A DNA stretch of 6,468 nt from Acidobacteriota bacterium (GCA_013817065.1 JACDDJ010000275.1:1-6468); one strand, 5' to 3'. Positions 1 to 6,351 are shown, counted from the first letter of the stretch. Numbers and translations are program-made. Notes: generated by a model from the letters alone, not told the origin.

Positions 1-25
1 TCTCCGAATCGTTCTTCCCCGCACC

Positions 26-50
26 GTCGCGCGAACCATCGTTCCGCGGC
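26..50. other. Imperfect hairpin upstream of lon
   Basis: GTCGCG (26-31) and GAAC (33-36) pair with GTTC (41-44) and CGCGGC (45-50) around a CATC loop. This gives ten pairs, including one G-U, with a single bulged C at 32. No T-run follows, so it is not a convincing intrinsic terminator. It could be an RNA structure in the lon leader or chance pairing in GC-rich DNA. No clear sigma70 promoter is visible in 1-94, so the lon promoter may lie to the left of the window. Confidence 0.3.
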
Positions 51-73
51 GAACGCCAGGCAGAACCGAGAGC

Positions 74-83
74 GGGGAAGGAG
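74..83 (+). promoter_or_regulatory. lon ribosome-binding site
   Basis: GGGGAAGGAG contains AAGGAG, complementary to the CCTCCTT at the 3' end of the 16S gene in this same window. The spacing to the ATG at 95 is 11 nt, slightly long but acceptable. It supports 95 as the true start, and therefore the long N-terminal extension of Lon. The next in-frame ATG (codon 37, at 203) has no comparable purine-rich site in front of it. Confidence 0.75.
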
Positions 84-94
84 CACGCTAATTC

Positions 95-2788
95 ATGACG
101 AACTTTGACCAGGATCGCGACGACGACGAGAGCAGACAACAGCCTGAGGAAGCGTCCGTTGACGAGACGGAACCGACACCGGTGACAAATGAGCGACCGA
201 CCATGCCCAGTGGCGAAAAGAACGACGAACTGCTGCCAGTGCCGGTTGGCACGCCGGGGGGCCCGGAGGCGAGCGATCCGGCCGAGTCGGTAGCAAGCGC
301 GTCAACGGGCGAGCAGGAATCAACCTCGCCGGAGACACCGGACGAGGAGCCCATCGCCGCGATTCGGACATTGCCAGTGTTGCCGCTGCGCGGCACCGTT
401 GTCTTTCCGCTGACGGTCGTGCCGTTGGCGGCGGCGCAACCACGCTCGCTGCGGTTGATCGATCAGGTCATGTCCGGCGATCGGACTGCCTTGCTCGTGA
501 TGCAAAAGGACGCGGAGCAAGAAGGCGCTGGCCCCGACGACATCTATCGGGTGGGAACGATCGCGACGATCCACCAGATGATGCGGGTGCCCGATGGCAG
601 CGTGCGGTTGGCCGTCCAGGGGACGGAGCGCGCGCGCATTCTCGACTTTGTGGCGGAAGAACCCTACTTGCAAGCGCGAGTGGAACTCGACCCCGAAACG
701 ATCGAAGAGAGCATTGAGGTGCAGGCGCTGACCCGGAATACGCTTGAGCTGTTCCAGCGACTTGTCTCCTTCGTGCCGCATCTGCCAGACGAGCTGGTGA
801 CGGCCGCGCTCAACGTCGAAGAGCCGCGCCACCTTGTCTACTTGGTCGCGACAAACCTACGGATGGACCCAGAAGAGCGGCAGCAGTTACTCGAGATCGA
901 CTCGGTCCGTGAGAAGCTGACAACGCTCAACGCGTTCATAAACAAGGAGCTTGGCGTTCTTGAGCTCGGCAAAAAGATTCAGAGCGATGTCCAAGAAGAG
1001 GTTGGGAAGAGCCAACGCGAGTTCTACCTGCGAGAGCAGCTGAAGGCGATTCAGAAAGAGCTTGGCGAGTCGAGTGAGACAGACGCCGAGGTGACGGAGC
1101 TGCGCGCCAAGATCGAAGAGACCGGAATGCCGGAAGAGGCGGCCAAGGAGGCGAACCGCGAGCTCGATCGTTTGAGCAAGCTGCCACCCGCCGCCGCCGA
1201 GTACGGGGTGATCAAGACCTATCTCGATTGGCTAACGAGCCTTCCTTGGTCGACCAGCACTGAGGGCGAGATCAACATCAGCCGAGCCCGAGAGATCTTG
1301 GATGAGGATCACTACGATCTGGAGCGGATCAAAGATCGCATCCTCGAATATCTCGCGGTGAGAAAGCTGAAGGCTGATCTTGCGGCGAATGAGGGACCGG
1401 ACGAGCACGCGGCACCGAGCCGTGAGCCGATCCTCTGTTTGGTCGGGCCACCGGGTGTCGGGAAGACCAGCCTGGCGCAATCGATCGCGCGGGCACTTGG
1501 TCGAGAGCTGACGCGAATGTCGCTGGGCGGCGTGCGGGATGAGGCCGAGATCCGGGGCCATCGCCGGACCTATGTCGGCGCCTTGCCAGGGCGGATCATT
1601 CAGGCGATCCGGCGGGCCGGGACGAATGACCCAGTCTTTGTCCTCGACGAAGTCGACAAGCTTGGCAATGACTGGCGAGGTGATCCATCGTCGGCGCTCT
1701 TGGAAGTGCTCGACCCCGAGCAGAACAACTCGTTCCGCGATCACTACCTCGATGTCGCGTTCGATCTGTCGCGGGTGATGTTCATCGCGACCGCGAACTT
1801 GCTCGACGGGATTCCGGCGCCGCTCCGGGACCGGATGGAGATTCTCGAGCTCAGTGGCTATACCGATGAAGATAAGCTGCGGATCGCCCAGCGCTTCCTC
1901 ATCCCAAAGCAGCTGAAGGCGCACGGCCTCGGGGCTGACGCCTACCAGTGGACGGAAGAGGGGATCCTGTTCATCATCCAGCACTACACGCGCGAGGCCG
2001 GCGTTCGCAGCTTGGAGCGTGAGCTCGGAAGCGTCTGCCGCAAGATTGCAACGCGGATTGCCGAGTCGCTCGAGGTAAGCTCGACGATTGGCCCGGACGA
2101 CGTGCGCGAGTTTCTGGGGCGGCCCCGCTTCTTCTTTGAGGAGCGGGTGACCCGGACTGAGCAGCCGGGTGTCGCGATCGGCACAGGGGTGACCGGCGTT
2201 GGCGGCGACATCATGTTTATTGAGGCGACGCGGATGTCGGGCAAGGGCTCGCTGACAGTCACCGGGCAACTTGGCGACGTGATGAAGGAGTCGGCGACGG
2301 CCGCCCTCTCCTTTGTGCGCTCGCGCGCGGGCGATCTCAACATTGACCCCGATTTCTTCCGGGAATCGGACATTCATATTCACTTCCCAGCGGGAGCGAT
2401 TCCGAAGGACGGCCCATCGGCTGGCACCGCGATGACGACGGCGCTTGTCTCCCTCTTGACCGGAATCCCGGTGCGTGACGACGTGGCGATGACGGGCGAG
2501 ATCACCCTGCGTGGCCAGGTGCTGCCTGTCGGCGGTATCAAGATGAAGGCGCTCGCCGCGCGGCGAGCGGGAATCGACACGTTCGTCTTGCCACGGCGGA
2601 ATGAAGCGGATCTCGACGACTTGCCGCAAGAGCTGCGGGATGAAATGCAGTTTGTGCTGGCCGACACGATGGATGACGTGCTCAGCGCGAGCATGCCGGA
2701 AAATTTCCGGATGATTCAGCGACCAGGTGGCGCGCCGTCGCTCAACGAACAGGCCGCGATCCCGGAGCCGATCTCCGCGCACCCGTAG
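95..2788 (+). CDS. lon: ATP-dependent Lon protease (LonA type, endopeptidase La)
   Basis: Cytoplasmic AAA+ serine protease, expected to act as a hexamer that unfolds and degrades damaged and short-lived regulatory proteins. In the 897-residue product, residues 1-86 form a low-complexity acidic extension (24 Asp/Glu, 4 Arg/Lys). The Lon N domain starts near 91 (RTLPVLPLRG), and a helical region with the YLREQLKAIQKELGE signature lies at 311-325. The AAA+ module has Walker A GPPGVGKT (451-458), Walker B VFVLDEVDK (514-522), sensor-1 Asn568, an arginine finger in LRDRMEIL (577-584) and sensor-2 Arg638. The protease domain has catalytic Ser775 in KDGPSAG and Lys818 in GGIKMK, 43 residues apart as in E. 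coli Lon. There is no membrane segment, which argues against LonB. Most LonA proteins have about 780-820 residues; the excess is mainly the N-terminal extension plus a short insert before Walker A (about 430-444). The gene ends at a hairpin shared with the convergent hydrolase. All key residues are present, so it should be active. Confidence 0.98.
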   Translation: MTNFDQDRDDDESRQQPEEASVDETEPTPVTNERPTMPSGEKNDELLPVPVGTPGGPEASDPAESVASASTGEQESTSPETPDEEPIAAIRTLPVLPLRGTVVFPLTVVPLAAAQPRSLRLIDQVMSGDRTALLVMQKDAEQEGAGPDDIYRVGTIATIHQMMRVPDGSVRLAVQGTERARILDFVAEEPYLQARVELDPETIEESIEVQALTRNTLELFQRLVSFVPHLPDELVTAALNVEEPRHLVYLVATNLRMDPEERQQLLEIDSVREKLTTLNAFINKELGVLELGKKIQSDVQEEVGKSQREFYLREQLKAIQKELGESSETDAEVTELRAKIEETGMPEEAAKEANRELDRLSKLPPAAAEYGVIKTYLDWLTSLPWSTSTEGEINISRAREILDEDHYDLERIKDRILEYLAVRKLKADLAANEGPDEHAAPSREPILCLVGPPGVGKTSLAQSIARALGRELTRMSLGGVRDEAEIRGHRRTYVGALPGRIIQAIRRAGTNDPVFVLDEVDKLGNDWRGDPSSALLEVLDPEQNNSFRDHYLDVAFDLSRVMFIATANLLDGIPAPLRDRMEILELSGYTDEDKLRIAQRFLIPKQLKAHGLGADAYQWTEEGILFIIQHYTREAGVRSLERELGSVCRKIATRIAESLEVSSTIGPDDVREFLGRPRFFFEERVTRTEQPGVAIGTGVTGVGGDIMFIEATRMSGKGSLTVTGQLGDVMKESATAALSFVRSRAGDLNIDPDFFRESDIHIHFPAGAIPKDGPSAGTAMTTALVSLLTGIPVRDDVAMTGEITLRGQVLPVGGIKMKALAARRAGIDTFVLPRRNEADLDDLPQELRDEMQFVLADTMDDVLSASMPENFRMIQRPGGAPSLNEQAAIPEPISAHP

Positions 2789-2819
2789 TCAGCGGTGTTG
2801 GGGCTGGCGATAGAGAGAA

Positions 2820-2851
2820 AGACCGGGGTGGCAGCCGTGCCACCCCGGTCT
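2820..2851. terminator. Bidirectional hairpin terminator between convergent genes
   Basis: AGACCGGGGTGGCA (2820-2833) and TGCCACCCCGGTCT (2838-2851) form a perfect 14-bp stem around a GCCG loop, 31 nt after the lon stop. On the + strand it is followed by CTTTC, and on the - strand by TTCTCTCTA, so both sides have pyrimidine-rich but imperfect U-tracts. Its place between two genes that converge on it suggests it terminates both. Efficiency cannot be judged from sequence because the U-tracts are weak. Confidence 0.8.
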
Positions 2852-2886
2852 CTTTCGCCCGTAACGGAAGGAGTCTGGCTGGCGAT

Positions 2887-3645
2887 CTAGCGTGCGGCCG
2901 CGGCCATCGCGCTTTTTCGGGCCGCCGCAACCAATGCCGCAAAGAGCGCGAGCTGCTCGGGATGGTGGACAAACATCAGTTCGGGGTGCCATTGCACCGC
3001 GACACAGAAGCTTGACGCTGGCATGGTGACGGCTTCGATCAGGCCGTCTGCCGACCAGCCGACCGCTTCCAGGCCCGGTGCCAACCCATCGATCGCTTGG
3101 TGGTGGAAACTGTTGACGCCAAGGCGGCGATCACCGTACGCCTCGGTCAGTAGGCTGTCCTCTGCCAGCCGAACATCGTGCCCAATCTCATCTGAGCGCA
3201 AGCCGGCCTCATGTTGCCGATGCCCGATCACCGCTGTCTCTACTAACGCACTCGCGACATCTTGAACGAGGCTGCCGCCGAGGGCGACATTGAGCACTTG
3301 AATCCCCCGGCAGATGCCGAAGATCGGCACGTCGCGCGCAATTCCCTTCCGAACGAGGTCAATCTCGAACTGATCGCGTTCACGACTGATGCCGTAGGTC
3401 GTCTCATGCACGTTGGTCGCCCCATAGCGGGACGGCTCGAGATCGCCGCCGCCGCTCAACAGGAGACCGTCGATATGATCCAGCAGGGCATCGGTGTGAT
3501 CGTCTTGCGGCGGCAGCACGATCGCAATACCGCCGGCGCCGAGCACCGCGTCGACATAGGCCGCCGCCATGCAGTGACGCAGAAATGATCCATGCGGCAT
3601 CTCGTCGTGACTTGGCGACGGCGTAATGCCGATGACAGGTTTCAT
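2887..3645 (-). CDS. Gamma-glutamyl-gamma-aminobutyrate hydrolase family protein (peptidase C26, PuuD-like)
   Basis: The 252-residue product has the class-I glutamine amidotransferase fold of the peptidase C26 family. Family members hydrolyse gamma-glutamyl bonds; PuuD releases GABA from gamma-glutamyl-GABA in putrescine breakdown. Visible features are the N-terminal strand MKPVIGIT, an SGGGD turn at 64-68, the nucleophile elbow FGICRG (109-114) with Cys112, the NSFHHQA motif (178-184) and QWHPE (218-222) with His220 and Glu222. The catalytic triad is therefore complete. Length matches the family (about 240-260). I chose the ATG at 3645 because the family-like sequence begins there and GGAGAG lies 9 nt upstream. 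An in-frame ATG at 3852 would add 69 residues with no family resemblance and would run through the palindromic region. The C-terminus is Ala-rich (KSAMAAAAR). No other putrescine or glutamine genes lie nearby, so the substrate is unknown and the symbol puuD is not assigned. It converges on lon and diverges from the rRNA operon. Confidence 0.9.
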   Translation of the reverse strand: MKPVIGITPSPSHDEMPHGSFLRHCMAAAYVDAVLGAGGIAIVLPPQDDHTDALLDHIDGLLLSGGGDLEPSRYGATNVHETTYGISRERDQFEIDLVRKGIARDVPIFGICRGIQVLNVALGGSLVQDVASALVETAVIGHRQHEAGLRSDEIGHDVRLAEDSLLTEAYGDRRLGVNSFHHQAIDGLAPGLEAVGWSADGLIEAVTMPASSFCVAVQWHPELMFVHHPEQLALFAALVAAARKSAMAAAAR

Positions 3646-3654
3646 GGGCGAGGA

Positions 3655-3660
3655 CTCTCC
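3655..3660 (-). promoter_or_regulatory. Ribosome-binding site of the PuuD-like hydrolase
   Basis: Read on the minus strand this is GGAGAG, 9 nt before the ATG at 3645. It selects the 252-residue start over the longer in-frame ATG at 3852. Confidence 0.65.
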
Positions 3661-3690
3661 AGATGGCACGAACGAGCGGCAATTGCGGCT

Positions 3691-3706
3691 GACCACCGCG
3701 GTGGTC
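3691..3706. promoter_or_regulatory. Perfect 16-bp palindrome, operator-like
   Basis: GACCACCGCGGTGGTC is a perfect dyad with no spacer, 46-61 nt upstream of the hydrolase start codon. It lies just downstream of a possible -10 (3735-3740), where a repressor could block transcription. There is no T-run on either side, so it does not look like a terminator. No regulator gene is adjacent, so the binding protein, if any, is unknown. As RNA it could also fold in the hydrolase leader, although a zero-spacer dyad needs unpaired bases in the loop. Confidence 0.5.
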
Positions 3707-3720
3707 GAGATCCGAATCTC
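3707..3720. repeat. Short inverted repeat abutting the palindrome
   Basis: GAGAT (3707-3711) and ATCTC (3716-3720) are inverted around CCGA. The repeat directly adjoins the 16-bp palindrome, so 3691-3720 holds two dyads in tandem in the hydrolase 5' region. Confidence 0.35.
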
Positions 3721-3734
3721 CCATAATCCTATGA

Positions 3735-3740
3735 AGTATA
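3735..3740 (-). promoter_or_regulatory. Possible -10 element for the hydrolase
   Basis: On the minus strand this reads TATACT, one base from TATAAT, about 90 nt before the start codon. No good -35 is seen 16-18 bp upstream (CTCAGA at best). The call is tentative, and an activator-dependent or alternative-sigma promoter is possible. Confidence 0.3.
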
Positions 3741-3857
3741 CGGTAGGTGAGCGCCATTCTGAGCCGGTCGCGGCGATGCACCTGATGCCGGATGCGTGGT
3801 GGAGTCGCGGGATTTCTGTGCGGCGGTTGGGGGCCATGGGGCACTCTGGCATTTCCC

Positions 3858-3886
3858 TTGACGAGCGCTCGTGGAGGGCGTATTCT
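3858..3886 (+). promoter_or_regulatory. rRNA operon promoter P1
   Basis: TTGACG (3858-3863), a 17-bp spacer and TATTCT (3881-3886) fit the sigma70 consensus with one mismatch at -35 and two at -10. It lies 112 bp upstream of a second, stronger match, resembling the tandem P1/P2 layout of many rrn operons. A perfect 12-bp palindrome, ACGAGCGCTCGT (3861-3872), overlaps the -35 and the first part of the spacer and could be a regulator site. Confidence 0.65.
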
Positions 3887-3969
3887 TAGCCGGCCCTTGA
3901 TCCAAATCGGGGTGACTCAAGGCTCCAAAGGCGGCGAGTGAGCACGTCAAAATGAGCGGGGTCAATCCC

Positions 3970-3998
3970 TTGACAGATTGGCGCCAACCCGCTATCAT
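3970..3998 (+). promoter_or_regulatory. rRNA operon promoter P2
   Basis: TTGACA (3970-3975) is a perfect -35, followed by a 17-bp spacer and TATCAT (3993-3998), one mismatch from TATAAT. Transcription would start near 4004-4006, giving a leader of about 330 nt before mature 16S. The spacer contains a perfect 10-bp palindrome, TTGGCGCCAA (3978-3987). This is the best promoter match in the window and is correctly oriented for the rRNA operon. Confidence 0.85.
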
Positions 3999-4046
3999 TC
4001 CTTGGCTCTCGAAGAGAGGGCTTTCCTTTAGGACACTGGGACCTGA

Positions 4047-4086
4047 CACCGGCCCCACACCTCATAACGAGGAGTGGCTGCCGGTG
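4047..4086 (+). other. Hairpin in the rRNA leader
   Basis: CACCGGC (4047-4053) pairs with GCCGGTG (4080-4086), CCAC (4055-4058) with GTGG (4074-4077), and CCTC (4060-4063) with GAGG (4069-4072), around an ATAAC loop. The total is 15 pairs with small internal loops. It lies in the leader transcribed from both promoters. Confidence 0.5.
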
Positions 4087-4100
4087 GGATTGTCTCCCGT

Positions 4101-4120
4101 CCCTTCTCAACGGAGAGGGG
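4101..4120 (+). other. Second hairpin in the rRNA leader
   Basis: CCCTTCTC (4101-4108) pairs with GAGAGGGG (4113-4120), eight pairs including one G-U, around AACG. CCCCACA (4053-4059) could instead pair with TGTGGGG (4122-4128), enclosing this hairpin and disrupting the 4047-4086 hairpin. Confidence 0.45.
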
Positions 4121-4147
4121 ATGTGGGGTGCCGCGACCTGAAGGGTG

Positions 4148-4164
4148 AGCACGTTGACAAGCTG
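4148..4164 (+). promoter_or_regulatory. boxA-like antitermination element in the rRNA leader
   Basis: AGCACGTTGACAAGCTG matches 15 of 17 bases of a segment in the spacer after tRNA-Ala (6309-6325). Its core resembles the bacterial boxA (roughly TGCTCTTTGACAA), which recruits NusB and S10 (NusE) so that rRNA transcription resists termination. The embedded TTGACA looks like a -35, but no -10 is found at a suitable distance, so boxA is the better reading. A weak stem (4166-4181) with two G-U pairs follows directly. Confidence 0.55.
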
Positions 4165-4179
4165 GCGCGAGACGATTCG

Positions 4180-4202
4180 TGAAGGCTCCATAGGAGCCTT
4201 TA
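4180..4202 (+). other. Hairpin downstream of the leader boxA-like element
   Basis: AAGGCTCC (4182-4189) and GGAGCCTT (4193-4200) form a perfect 8-bp stem around ATA, extendable by G4181-T4201 and T4180-A4202. There is no strong T-run after it, and it lies inside an rRNA leader, so a terminator role is unlikely. It may help fold the precursor. Confidence 0.5.
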
Positions 4203-4259
4203 GGTCTGAGTTGGTGCGCCGAAGACGGAGCAGGCGCCGCGAAAAGCGGTGCCTAACAA

Positions 4260-4281
4260 TCACACGCAAATACGTTCCCAA
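4260..4281 (+). other. 5' arm of the pre-16S processing stem
   Basis: TCACAC (4260-4265) and CGTTCCCAA (4273-4281) are complementary to one contiguous segment, 5979-5993, on the other side of the 16S gene. The pairing gives 15 Watson-Crick pairs with a 7-nt bulge on this side. Such stems bring the two ends of 16S together and are normally cut by RNase III. Its position 53 nt before the mature 5' end fits that role. Confidence 0.6.
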
Positions 4282-4333
4282 GAATTCCAAAAGTTCACTC
4301 AAGTCGTCCCGTCTCCTTGGAGCGGGGCGCACC

Positions 4334-5831
<1,498 letters not shown>

Positions 5832-5840
5832 CTAGGGATC

Positions 5841-5856
5841 GCGCCTTTCGAGGCGC
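5841..5856 (+). other. UUCG-capped hairpin just after 16S
   Basis: GCGCCT and AGGCGC form a perfect 6-bp stem around a TTCG tetraloop, 9 nt after the mature 16S 3' end. UUCG loops are very stable, and this one may act as a folding nucleus or processing landmark. No T-run follows, so it is not a terminator. Confidence 0.55.
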
Positions 5857-5874
5857 TAACCCAGGTCAAGCGCC

Positions 5875-5902
5875 GTGCCAGTGAGGCCGGTCGCTCGGGC
5901 AC
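5875..5902 (+). other. Hairpin in the 16S-tRNA spacer
   Basis: GTGCC (5875-5879) and AGTGA (5880-5884) pair with TCGCT (5891-5895) and GGCAC (5898-5902), with one G-U pair, a 2-nt bulge and a GGCCGG loop. The rest of the 271-nt spacer from 5832 to 6102 holds no gene; its other notable part is the 3' processing arm. Confidence 0.4.
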
Positions 5903-5978
5903 CAAGCCCCGGATCGTTCCCTCTTCGGAGGTTGAGCGTTCGGCAGGGGCGCCGAGCACCGTGTGGAGGTTCGGCGTT

Positions 5979-5993
5979 TTGGGAACGGTGTGA
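5979..5993 (+). other. 3' arm of the pre-16S processing stem
   Basis: TTGGGAACGGTGTGA is the exact complement of CGTTCCCAA (4273-4281) followed by TCACAC (4260-4265). It lies 147 nt after the mature 16S end and 109 nt before tRNA-Ile, so cutting here would separate 16S from the tRNAs. Confidence 0.6.
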
Positions 5994-6102
5994 GGACATG
6001 GCGCGCATCGCTCGCGTCTGCTCCGTCTTCGGCGCGGCAGTTCAGCCATGAACTGGATCGCGTCACGGTGCGGGCATCGCCTGCCCAGTCGTTGCGATTG
6101 CT

Positions 6103-6176
6103 GGGCGCGTAGCTCAGGCGGTTAGAGCGCGGCCCTGATAAGGCCGAGGTCCCTGGTTCGAGTCCAGGCGCGCCCA
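6103..6176 (+). tRNA. ileT: tRNA-Ile (anticodon GAU)
   Basis: A 74-nt cloverleaf. Acceptor GGGCGCG (6103-6109) pairs perfectly with CGCGCCC (6169-6175). The D stem is GCTC/GAGC, the anticodon stem CGGCC/GGCCG with loop CTGATAA (GAT at 6137-6139), and the T stem CCTGG/CCAGG with loop TTCGAGT. The discriminator is A6176. CCA is not encoded (CCG follows), so the 3' end is added after transcription. It is the usual first tRNA of a 16S-23S spacer. Confidence 0.97.
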
Positions 6177-6177
6177 C

Positions 6178-6192
6178 CGAGGCGACGCCTCG
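6178..6192 (+). other. Hairpin between the two tRNA genes
   Basis: CGAGGC (6178-6183) and GCCTCG (6187-6192) form a perfect 6-bp stem around GAC. It fills most of the 20-nt gap between the tRNAs and may guide their separation. Confidence 0.5.
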
Positions 6193-6196
6193 ACGA

Positions 6197-6269
6197 GGGG
6201 CCGTAGCTTAGCCGGGAGAGCGCCGCCCTTGCACGGCGGAGGTCCGGGGTTCGAATCCCCGCGGCTCCA
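6197..6269 (+). tRNA. alaT: tRNA-Ala (anticodon UGC)
   Basis: A 73-nt cloverleaf. Acceptor GGGGCCG (6197-6203) pairs with CGGCTCC (6262-6268) and includes the G3-U70 wobble that alanyl-tRNA synthetase recognises. The D stem is GCTT/GAGC, the anticodon stem CCGCC/GGCGG with loop CTTGCAC (TGC at 6230-6232), and the T stem CGGGG/CCCCG with loop TTCGAAT. The discriminator is A6269. CCA is not encoded (CCT follows). It is paired with tRNA-Ile as in most bacterial rrn spacers. Confidence 0.97.
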
Positions 6270-6308
6270 CCTGGGTGGGACGGTTCGCATCGCTTGCCTC
6301 GTTGCACC

Positions 6309-6325
6309 AGCACATTGACAACCTG
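6309..6325 (+). promoter_or_regulatory. boxA-like antitermination element before 23S
   Basis: AGCACATTGACAACCTG is nearly the same as the leader element at 4148-4164. It agrees at 10 of 13 positions with the general boxA pattern TGCTCTTTGACAA. Many rrn operons carry one boxA before 16S and another before 23S, as here. Confidence 0.55.
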
Positions 6326-6328
6326 AAG

Positions 6329-6351
6329 CGTGAGATCGCCAAGATCTCGCG
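6329..6351 (+). other. Hairpin after the spacer boxA-like element
   Basis: CGTGAGATC (6329-6337) pairs with GATCTCGCG (6343-6351), nine pairs with one T-G, around GCCAA. It begins 4 nt after the boxA-like element. Confidence 0.5.

Noticed and set aside
320..832. 170-codon open frame antisense to the 5' part of lon
   Set aside because: It lies wholly within the lon coding sequence, has no family features and no clear ribosome-binding site.
1232..2782. 516-codon open frame antisense to lon
   Set aside because: It mirrors the codon bias of a well-supported gene in high-GC DNA. Its product is Arg/His-rich with no recognisable domain, so it is a shadow.
3646..3852. 69-residue N-terminal extension of the hydrolase from the ATG at 3852
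   Set aside because: The added sequence has no resemblance to the C26 family, spans the palindrome and possible -10, and the ATG at 3645 has a GGAGAG at good distance.
4154..4182. TTGACA at 4154-4159 as a third rRNA promoter
   Set aside because: No -10-like hexamer occurs 16-18 bp downstream (the bases there are TCGTGA). The surrounding 17 bases are repeated before 23S, which fits a boxA-like element better.
4182..4202. Leader hairpin as an intrinsic terminator or attenuator
   Set aside because: Only a short T-run (CCTTTA) follows and it sits inside an rRNA leader where antitermination is expected; structural use is more likely.
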